Below are positions 15,127 through 27,100 of a DNA stretch of 64,000 nucleotides, one piece after another. The stretch is taken from positions 1,770,943-1,834,942 of the forward strand of contig NZ_OLMF01000004.1 in NCBI RefSeq assembly GCF_900290195.1. Direction: 5' to 3'. The position numbers were made by a program, and so were the translations under genes. Numbering within the stretch: position 1 is the stretch's first letter; each line of letters begins with the position of its first letter. The notes below the pieces were generated by a model. It was given only the letters and a program-made list of their open reading frames with translations. It had not been told where the DNA came from and made no database searches. The DNA comes from Anaerococcus marasmi (GTDB lineage Bacteria > Bacillota > Clostridia > Tissierellales > Peptoniphilaceae).

Positions 15127-18100
15127 ATGAACAAGAGAGCCAGAGAATTTATCGTAAAGCTATTTTCATTAATAATAGCTATAACCATGTCGATACCTAC
15201 CAATGTATTCGCCTCATCCGGCACGAAAAGGCCAAAAGAAATGCCTACTATGATTAGACTTGCCGATAGCGGAGAAGGGGAAGATACATATGTAGAAGAT
15301 TCGACCGAAGACACCTACATAGAAGATGAAGGAGAAGCCTACAGCGAAGATATAGAACAAACCCAGCCAGCTGAGACTACAGAAGTCATAGAAGAAGCTC
15401 CGCAAGAAGAAGCTTCTACCATAGCTGAGGAAGATGCTAGTAACTATGTACTTAGCCAAAAGGCAAGGCTTAATGATAATCATGACGGAATAATCTATGA
15501 TATCAAGTTAAAAAAGAAGGAAAAATCTTACCATGATCCTAATAACAAGCTAAGCCTAAGCCTAATGCTAAACCCAAACCAAGCTCTAAAAGACATCAAG
15601 CTTACTAAAGTAGCAATCGATGGTAAGGAAGAGAAAAGAGAAGATAAGTCAAATAAGGTTGACGATCTTCAAACACTCAATCTTTCAACTCCAACCTTTG
15701 AAAAGGAGATTACCTACACTGTAGAAGCTTCAATCGACAAGAAAGCAATCGATACAAACAAGCTCTACTCAATGGATTTATCACTAGACATAGGACAATT
15801 TAACCTAGTTCTTCAAAGAATTTCCTGCAAATTTGTAGAATATGAAAAAGAAGATAAGAGCAAAGAGCTAAAGCTTACCCACATCAAGGAAGCAGAAGAT
15901 GCCATAAGATCTATCTCCTACAAGAAGGACGATGGCGACGTGGATAAGGTAATCTATACTGATTACATCATCTCCAAGGACAAGGGCGATGAAGAGTCCA
16001 GAGCAAATGAGAAAAATAAAATCAACTATGCAATCAATCTAGAAAATCTCAAAAAAGAAGACACAGAGATCTCTCTTGACTACTACAAGGCAGATGATAA
16101 GGGCTTTAATATGAAGAAAGAATTCTCCACAAAAGTTCCTTACCAAGAAAAACTTGACCTTGATATCCCTGCTTCATATATCCTAAAACTTACCGTTACA
16201 AGCAAGACTGATAAGAAAAACACCAAAATCGAAAGCCACAAGATAAATGGTAGAGAAGTTAAAAGTCCACGCTTTGTAAAGGAAGAAGAAAAATCCTCAG
16301 ACGATGACGAAGAAGCTGCGAAGAAAGCAGAAGAAAAGAAAGCAGCTGAGGAAAAGGCCAAAGCAGAAGAGAAAAGAGAAGCCGAGGAAGCTAAGAAGGC
16401 AGAAGCAGAAAAACAAGCCGAAGAAGCCAAAAAGGAAGAAGAAGCAAAATCTGCTGATGAGAAAAAAGAAGACGAAGAAAAGTCTCAAAGTGAAAAGGAA
16501 GCCAAGGAATCTAAAAAAGAAACTAACGATAAGCTTAAGGCAGAAAAGGAAGCTGATAAGAAAGAAGCTAATAAGAAAGATGATCTTCTAAATAGCTTAA
16601 AAGAAGAAGCTCCTACTAAAGAAGAAGAAAACAAAGCCAAAACAGAGGTCAAAGAAGACTCCAACCTATCCAAGGCAGACGCCGAACTAAAGGCTGCCCT
16701 TGCTGATAAAACTAAGGGAATAGAAGATATCCAAAATCTTCTAACAAGCCTAGGAGAAAAATACAAACTCACAAGAGAAGACCAAGCAAAGCTAATGACA
16801 GCTAACGATCCTGCCATCAAGGCTCTTGTAGAAAAAGATAGGAAAGAAAACTTTAGACCTAATGTCCTTGCGACGGTAGAATCTAAATCCTTTGCTGATA
16901 AAAAGTTCAACTTGAAAGCAAAGATTAGTGTTAAGGCAAGTAACACCCAACCTATACCACAAGGTCACTACGTTGATGTTAAGGTTGGTCCATATCTAAC
17001 AAAAGATGCTAATGAACCTATCAAGGACCTTACTTACAATGGCAAGACAGTAGCTACAGGTGAGTATATAGCAGATGGCGACAACCACTACATTAGATAT
17101 ACCTATGTAGACAAAGTTACAGAAGACATGGATCTAAACATAGATCAAATCCTTGCCTTCTATACACCTAATATAGGCTATGTTAGCTATGTTGACATAG
17201 ATATCAAGGTTGCACCAAAAGGTAACCCTGTCCAATCTATGCCAAGGATAACTGTAAGAAGAGAAGATCCTTCACCAGTTGATTCAAGCTATACAATAAT
17301 AGACCAAGGTGAAATCAAATCAGGTACCTATCCTTACCAACTAAACTGGAGAACAACCTCCCAAAAGCTTAAGGATAATAAGGGGAATGTAATAGACAAG
17401 AATCTCTATTTAGACAAGGATAAGCTTCAAGGTGCTTATGTTGAATGGGACATAGAGGTAGATACAGATAAGTTAATTGACCCAGAAAACCCACTTACTT
17501 TTGAGAATTTAAACCTAACAGTATTTGGATCAGCCAAACAAGGCCTACAAGACTTTAGATTTAGAGCATCAAAGAATAAAGATGACTTAAATGAAACTAC
17601 TGGCTATACTGTTTCAGATAATATGGGCGAACTTCTAAGCCAAAGCACACAAATAGCTAAGTCTCAACTTGGAGATAAATTATATATCAAGGTTAAGGCC
17701 CTAATAGACCCTAACCAAGTTCACGAAACTTACAATATTGGTTTCAGAATCAACCCTGACAAAAACTATATAGACAATCTCTTAACAGAGTACAAAGACA
17801 AATTTGACAGACTTCCTACTCCTATCAAATGGCTAAAGGGAGTTGAGGATGCAGAAAGATTTGCAAAAGTTCCATTTAACCTTGTGGAAACAAATATCCC
17901 TGCAACCTTCTTAGGTCTAAATGACAAATTTACAAATGAAAGATTCTACTATGACAACACCAGAACTATAGTAGCAGATAGAAAATCTGACTCAAGAGCT
18001 GACTGGTACGCCCTAGATCTCCTAAGACGTGGCGAAGGCCAAGACCCAGCCTTGGACAATCCTACATTTGATATAAACAATGGTCAAAAAGATCAAACTA

Positions 18101-21100
18101 TCAAACCAACCAAAGTTTACTTCATACCACTAAAAGATGGTGGCTATAGGAGAACTACCCAAGCCCAAGATGCTATACTACCTAACGGTCAGTACTACCC
18201 AGGCACTCTAATTTCCTACGAATATCTAAATGAAAAGGGTGTAAGAAACGACACATATAACTTTAGGGCAAGCCTAAAAGAGAAGAAAAAATATAACATA
18301 GACGAGTCCTATGATACAGAAGGTGGTAGAGTAAATCTATTCACAGAAAAAGTATCAGACCAAGCCTTGCTAAACGGCTACCTAGCCTACATTGAAAGTC
18401 CATATCCAGTAATGCGTATTAACAAAAACTTCGATATGGTATCATGTTTTAACGACCGTATCAACGCTCCAGTATATGACGGATCCAAAGGAGTATTCCT
18501 AGATATCCACGAAGACGTATCAGGTGACTACCTCCTAAATAGACTAAATGAGTCTATAGGTAACCAATCTGGTACTTATAGCTTAAAAAATCTTCTACAA
18601 CCAAACGTTCAATACGAAGATGGAGTTTACCTAAATAACGGTAACAAGACCCAAGGTCAAGCCATGGAAGAGCTAATGAAGAAAATCTACTTCTATGGTG
18701 AAGAAGTGAAGAAAGAATACTCTAAAGAAAGAAACAATGAAGAGATGCACAGGATGATAGAAGCATCCATGTACCAAAGAGTAATCCACCACTTCACAGA
18801 TGGTAAGGCTTTATCACAAGACTATTTCGATGCTCCATCAGACTACAACGTAGATGAATGGAAGGTAGACCACACCCTCCAAGGTAACAGACAGCCATAT
18901 CCTCAAACAGGCTGGGATGATTCCTTTGAAGGATCAGATGAAGATAGAAAAACAAGTCAAGGCCTAAGAAAATTAAAAGACAACGAAACTAGGATTAGAA
19001 ACTACCCACCAGTTCAAAAAACCCAATATGAGATGGCAAGAAGACTTTATCAAAAAGTCATAGACTCTTATAAAAACGGCAATGACTGGAACGATGACAA
19101 GGCTGATTCAGTTAAGCTTGTGTTCTACTCTCACACCGATGAAGGTAAATACCAAGAGCTAATCGCAGGTCGTGTTATGGCTCCAATCGAGATTGATAAA
19201 TATAAGAGATCTGGCGATAATATTTTTGCTGAGAAACTTCCAGGTGCTGAGTTTAAATTTACAAACGTCGCTACAGGTGAGAGTAAAACTTGGAAATCAC
19301 CAGAAGATAATAATAAAGTAAACAAACTTTACCTAAGACCTGGTACCTACAAAGTCCAAGAGATAAATACTCCACAAGGATACGAGAAAATCAAAGACTT
19401 TGAAATTACAGTCAAAAGCACTGAAATAAATCCAGATGATGGTCCATACAATGCTAAGAAACTACCTAAAATCCACGTTAATGATGGATTTAAGACAGAA
19501 GTAGTTCTAGCTAATAACCTACCACAAACACCAGATGGCAAAGCTTTGGTAAAAATTGACGATAAAAACAAAATCAAAGTCAATGTAGCAAATATCGAAG
19601 ATAACCTCGGTAAGCTTGAATTTGTCAAGAGAAATAAGTTTATCAAACTAAATGGAGCAGAATTTAGACTTAGAAAAATAAACGCAACAGACCTAAATGA
19701 TGCCAAAACTAAATTCCAAACTCCAGAAAGCCTAACTTATGACGCAAAATACGACAAGACATCTAAAGGTTCATATGGTGAGTTCAAATTTGAACAAATC
19801 CCAGCTGGTTTCTATGTATTAGAAGAAACAAAAGTACCAGAAGGCTACGAAAAAGCCCCACTCTACCTATTAGAAGCAAAAGAGACAACTGATGCTAATA
19901 ACAAGAAGAAGGTAGAAGTAAGCTTTGTAGACACTAACCTTGAAACAGAAAAAGCCAGAAGAGATGGCAAAGAAATCGACCTTCCTATAATTAGGAACAA
20001 AACCAAAGAGACAGAAATCAAATTTAGAAAAGTAAGAACCGAAAACTTAGGAACAGATAAAGAACACCTAGGTCTAGGCGATGCCAAATTTAGACTAATG
20101 TCTCTAGGCCTAGTAGATGGCGACTTCTACCTCAAAGAAGGCTTTACCGATCACTCTAAACCAACCGAAGAAGGAGAAACTAGAGTAGACGGCCAACAAG
20201 CTAGAGGCGGTGGATACATCACCTTTGACGGTCTAAAGGCAGGAGAATACTTGCTAGAAGAGCTCCAAGCTCCAAAAGGCTACAACAAAACAACCATCTA
20301 CGGTTGGAAACTTGTAGTAAGCGAACTAAAAGCAGATGACGAGGCTACAGGCAAGAAAAAGGGCGATTTATCCTACAAACTTTACGAAGTTCCAAAAGGT
20401 AAGGACCTAAATAGAACAGACCTAAAAGAAGTAAAATTAGACGAAGTAATAAATGATAAGGATAAAATTAAAGCCTTCCAAATAGGAAACGATGCAAGAA
20501 AAATAAGCGTACCTTTCAAAAAATACAAGGGTAAAATCGTAGAAAAAGAAGACGGCACAACAGATATTGAAGCAACTGAAGACACAACCCAATTAAAAGG
20601 TAAAAACGGCAAACCAGTAAGTTTTGACCTCTACAAGTCAGATTTCTACGGTGCAATCATTGGTGAAAAGGACGAAAGTGGAAACATCATTCCATACAAA
20701 AAGAACATCACCCAAGATGCAAATGGTAACTTTAACCTAGAAGGCCTAGAATTTGGTGGCTACTACATCCTAAGAGAAACAAACCCACCAGCAGGCTACG
20801 ACAAGGCTGCCGACATCACCCTAAAGGTAGAAGCAGAGGCTATAGCTGACGAAGGCAAGATGAAGGTAATCGTAAGAGACCCTAACACCAACGCCAAAAC
20901 AGACCTCCACTCAGTATTCCAAGGGGTAATCGACTTTGAAGAAGGAGAAAAACTAGGTAAATTCTCAATCAAAAAAGTCGGTAATGCAATAGGTGCAAAA
21001 GATGAAAATGGCAACCCAATCAAAGTAGGTCTAAGACGTGCTTACTTTAGGCTCTATACAGCAAATGATAAGTACGAAATAGAATACAAAGACCCAGAAA

Positions 21101-24100
21101 AGAAATATCCAAAGGAATATATCCAAAAGGTAACACCTGGTGTACCAATCACCAAACCAGATGGCAATGGTGGTCAAACTGGTAAAACACCAGAGGAGAT
21201 AGAACAAGAAGCTCCTAACCAAGGTATAGTAACCTTCGATAACCTAAAACCAGGCAAATACGTCCTAGAAGAATACAGAGGTCCAGCAGGTTACGAAAGA
21301 GATCCAAACTACTGGTACATCCTAGTAGAAAAAGACGGAACAGTTCATAAATACAGAGACAACCCAGAAAACACAACAAACCCAAGAACAGCTGGCTACT
21401 CAACCCAAAGCGTCAGATACCAAACCTTCGGCCTAGATAAAATCGAACCAATAGGCCTAGGCACACTAATGGAAGCAGTAAGCGGCCTAGAAATATCTGA
21501 TGAAAACACACCACAAAGTGTTGGAGCTAGTGGCTGGCAAGATGTAGATCCTGCTAGGTCAGATACTGAAAAAGTATATAAAAACGAAACTAATGGCAGA
21601 GTGGAATCTAGGATACTAGCTATAAATAAAGATGATGGTAGCAAGGCATATAAACAACAAATTCTTGTCACACCAAACAAGAAAATAAAACAATTTATCG
21701 ACCTCGCAAGAGTCAATGGCACAAATACAGATGATGTAACAATTTTAAGTGTCAAAGAAGTGGGACAAGGCTCAACACTAGATAAAATAGTGGGCACTCC
21801 TACAGATATAAAATACACAAGGGGTAGAATTCAAGAGGGAAGCTCCAATATATATAAGCCTAGAATAACAACAGTTGCTACAGATAAACCTATCTTAATA
21901 GAAGTAGAGGTACCTTATAGTACAGGTGAAAGAATTGGTCTAAGAGTTGAGTACTTCCTAGATGGTATAGGAGTAGGAAAGAGACCTAGTCCTTACGAAA
22001 AAGGTTACGATAACGAAGACTCAATCAACAAAGAGTCTCAAACCTACAAGGTAAGTATAGATCCTAACATGGTAAATGGTAGCGTAACTGCTGACAAGAC
22101 TGAAAACCTAAAAGAAGGTGACACAGTCAATCTAACAGTTACACCAGCTACGGGATACAAACTAAAGACCCTGCTAGTAAACGGTGATGACAAGACAGCT
22201 GATGTTAATAATGGCAATTACCAAATTACAATGCCAGCATCAGATGTAACAGTAAGTGCAGTCTTTGAAGAAGATAAGCAACCAACACCAGAAACTTACA
22301 ACATAAACCTAATCCAAAACGCTGGTGGTAGACTAACTATTAGTCCACAAGGCCCATACAAGGCTGGGGATAATGTAACAGTTACTATCACTCCAGATTC
22401 TGGCAAGAAACTTGATAAGTTATCAGTTGATGGAAACGAATTATCTGTAACAGGTAATACTTATACTTTCAAAATGCCAGCCAAGGACATTGATGTAAGT
22501 GCTACATTTACAGACGAAGGAACTGTTACACCACAACCAACAGGAGATATGACAGTTAGGGCAAACTTCACCTATACCAACCAAACAAATGGTATAGATG
22601 ATAGTAAAACCCCTCCACAAGGTTCTCCTGGTACTATTAGACTTGAAGTAAACCAAAAACAAGGTCTAGTAGACAACTGGGTAGTAGTAAGAAGTGAAAA
22701 TGCTCCATACAAAGGAACTATCGACTTTACTAACCTTGATCCAGATATGGACTACAGACTTGTCTATGAAAGAAAAGACGAGATAGCAAATGGATGGGGA
22801 ACTGACTACGAAACTATTATCCCAATCGACTCAACCAAGGCTGATAAAGATAATATCGTTACAGTAGATATCTCTAACGGTAACCTAATAGAAATCTTCA
22901 ACAAGGATGAGTCAGGATTTAGGATTCCACTAAGAATCTCTAAGGTAAACGAAAACAAAGCAGCCCTAACAGGTTCACAATTTAAGGCTCGTAAGCTTAT
23001 AAATGGTGAGAAAGTTAGACTTTATGAGAAAAATGACGACGGTTCTTATACAGATACTGGAAAAGATGGTTATCCAAAATACTACAACGAGAAATTCGAC
23101 GGAGTATCAGAGGCTACTGGTAAACCAGGAGACAACTACTTCAGAGAATTGACCCCAGGTATCTACGAGCTAACAGAAATCAAAACACCAAACGACTCAT
23201 ACAGATTGCCAAAAGATAAAGATGGCAAGGATATGAAATGGTACTTCAAGGTTGTAATAAACAAAGATAAAGTACCATCAGATGCCAACTACATGGACAT
23301 CAAGTTTGATTTCGAACACACCTTCAAAGAAACTGACGACTTTAACAGCGCCATAAGTGAAGAAGAAAAGAAAGATCTCATAGGTAAAACTATCAAAGGT
23401 TTCACAAGAGGAGACCCAGACTTTGCTAGATACATCGAGGAAGTAAGAGATGATGGTCGTTCCGACCCAGCAAGGCCAGACGCCCCATACAAGTGGATCC
23501 ACGATGCTAGAGTAACCAACTACAAGAACAAGACAAGCCTAGGCTTCATGAAGAAGGACAGCGAGACTCACAGAAACATCTCAGGTGCAGTCTTCTCCCT
23601 AAGAAAGGCTAAGCTTGATACAGATGGCAACCTAGTATTTGAAAATAATAAACCTGCCTATGCACCGGAAAAAACAACCGGCGAAGACGGCAAGCCACTA
23701 ACAGAGGCTGAGCTTAACCTACAAAGAGTTCAACCTTACGATAAGGACAAGAAATTCGCTAAGGCTGTTTCAAATGAAAAACTAGGGGTAGAGTTCACCA
23801 ACATAGATGAAGGAACCTATATCCTAGAAGAAATAAAACCAGCAGATGGCTACAGACCAACAGACTCCTTCCTAGCTATTAAATTCACAGAAGGAGATGA
23901 CGGTGCTTGGAAACAAGAAGTAAAAGCCTACGCAAAAGATAAAGATGGCGTATACAAAGAAATGCCAGAACCTAACGATTTTGTAGGAAGAAATGACGAT
24001 GGTGAGTTCGTAAGTGTTAAAAACGACAAGGCCTACACCAAGCTCAAATTCCAAAAGATCGAAGGAAACAAGGATAGCGAAGGTAATGAAGTACCAGTAG

Positions 24101-27100
24101 AATCTGCCGACTTTAGACTAACCCAAGTTGACAAAGATGGCAACAAGATTCCAGGTGGCTACGAGAAGAATATATACTCCTACGGTGGTAACTCAGTATT
24201 TGAGTTTACAAACATACCAGTAGGTAGATACAAACTTCAAGAAACCAGAGCTATTACAAAATTTGAAAAACCAGACCCATGGTTCTTCAATGTAGTCCAA
24301 GACCCTGAAACTCACAAGCTTAAGATTGTCTTTGAAAATGACCCAGACGGTAAGCTAGACGAATCAATTGGATTTAAAACAAAGGCAGATGGTAGTCCAG
24401 ATTATGATGCCGATGGCAATCTCCAAGACATCAAAATCAGAAACTACTCTAAGACAAGCTTCTCCTTTATGAAATACAAAAATGAGACTGATGAAGAAGG
24501 CAACAAACTTCCACTAAAGGATGCCTACTTTAGACTCAAAAGAGTAAGATATTCAATGGATGAAGGTTCTAAAACCTATGAATACTACGGAGAAGACAAA
24601 GACGCAGTTCTTAAAAAATACACCAATGGTAAGAAGGTTACAGAATACGACGAAGATGGAAATGTAACAAACTACACCTATAATGGAGATGTAATAAGTA
24701 AGGATGATACGGATAACTACAAACCAGACTTCATCACAAACGCCACAGGTAAGTACAGCTCCTTACGTCGTTCCCAATCAGATGGTAGCGTAGACTTCCA
24801 AGACTTGGGCGAAGGAATCTACCAACTAGAAGAAGTAGGAATCCCAGATGGTTACCAATCTGGCAAGGATCAAACAAAATGGATATTTGAAGTCAAAAAG
24901 ACTGACAATGGTCTAAAGGTAGAACATAATGTAGCTACAGAAAAGACCTACTTCGAAAACTATGACAAAGCCTACTACAATGACTTCTACAATGACTACT
25001 ACAACAAAGTCTACTCAGCAAATCCTGAAGGAAAACCAAATATCGAAGGTGATGAGAAGAACGGATATAACATTACCAACACCAAAGCCACAACCAACCT
25101 CAAATGGAAGAAGATTGGCTCAAGGAATAAGGATAATGTAATCAAGAAATACACCAAGTTCGTCCTCCTAAAAACATCAGACAACCCAGATGATATTGAC
25201 TCTACTGATGAAGAAACAGTTAAGAATGTCATATCTGGTCAATCAAGCTACCCACCATACTTGGTAGAAAGTACGGAAGGTATATTTGAAATCAAAGACC
25301 TATCCAAGGGTATCTACAACCTAATAGAAACTGATGCTCCAGAAGGATATAAGGAGGCAACTAGAAAGATAGCCATCAAGGTCTATGAAGATGAAAATGG
25401 CGCTATCCAAAAACAATTCTACGAAGTAGAGAATGGTAAGTTGATAAAAGAGGCAAAAGACTTTAACACCTTGTTAAATAGAAATCCACAAAATCCAGAA
25501 GTAGATACTGATACTGATGAGGAAGGAAATAAAGTTTTCTACTTTAATAACGAGTCCAAACCATACCACTTCGACCTATCCAAAGGATATATGGAAAATG
25601 GCAAGTTTACAGATATCACCAAGGGCAAGCTAAAAGTTAAAATCTACGCTGACCCAGATGATAAGACAAACACTGATACAAATGTCTACGAACAAACCAT
25701 AGACCTATCAGATGCCAAATCTTACAAGATAAACTTAAATAGCGATATCAAGCTTGGCAAAGACTACATCCTAGAAGAAGTAGAATCCCCAGATGGATAT
25801 GCTAAGACAAACTACAGGTACAGACTAAGATTTGCTTATAACACTTCTTGGGACACACCATTTGTAGCAACCCTAGTTGCAGTTCTAAAGGAAGTCGAAA
25901 ATAAAGATGGTACTAAGACTTGGACTCCACTTAAAAATTCTAGTGGTCAAAACATCACAGACTCTGGTCAATTACTAGCTGGCGGTCAATCCATCAACTC
26001 TGGATTCCCATTCAGAATCGTCAACAACAAAACCGAAGTTGAATTCACTAAAGTAGGTAAAGACGAGGTAAAAGGTACTGACGGTAAATTAGAATACAAA
26101 TATCCACCTCTAAAAGGTGTAGAATTCTACCTAGAAAAACAAGATCCAGACGATATCCACAAGGATAACCAAGGTTACTATCCATTAACCAAAAACATGG
26201 AAATGATCAAACCTGAGACAGACGATAAAGGAAATACAACCTACTACTATATAGATAGGGATACAGGAGAAAAAGTAACAAAAGTAAACTTACTCCAAGC
26301 CGTAACCCCAGAAAATTCTAGAGGAACTTACACTTCTAACGACCAAGGTAAATTCAAAATAACCGACCTAACTGATGGTTACTACAGAATCAAAGAACCT
26401 CAAGCACCAAAAGACTACATGCAAGTCATAGGTGCAGTCAAGAAATTCAAAGTTGACCAAGGTAGGGTATATGTCTTCGAACAAGACAATGCAACTGGTC
26501 AAGAAGTAGCCAAAGAATTAACCGATAAAAACATCGAAAGCCTAGGAAAAATCATCAACGAAAAACCAGGCAAGGGTAAGTTCGAACTAAATAAAACTAA
26601 TGAAAAAGGCGATGCCCTAGACGAAGTAAAATTTGAGCTATATAACTCTGAGGGTACAAAGATTAAAGACTATACTACAGATGCTAATGGTAAAATCACT
26701 TTCGAAGGTCTCCCTTACGGAACCTACTGGCTAAGAGAGACAAAAACCAAAGACGGCTATATTGTAGATAGAAGAATTAGACAAGTTAGATTAGGTAAAG
26801 ATTGGAACGTACCATCAAAACCAAGCAAACCTAAAGACGTTACAAATAGTATCAAGTTTGATGGAAGTCAACGACAACTTAAATCAATAGGTAGTCAAAC
26901 ATCAAGCTTTGATGTAGTATATCCTAACCAACAAGAGGCAATACTTGCTTACTTCAAGTTCAAGATAGACGAAGGTGCTGATGTAAAAGCAGGTGATACC
27001 TTCACCTTGACCTTCTCAGACAATGTCGACCTCTACGGTATTTTTGTAGATAATAAGGGCAAGGGTAATACTGACGATGCCAACTTTAATATCTACTCAG

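Noticed and set aside
16304-16591. Lys-rich ORF in the second frame inside the giant adhesin gene, and opposing Ser/Phe-rich ORFs
   Set aside because: Low-complexity GAA/AAG/GCA codons of the charged segment stay open in other frames; composition artefact.
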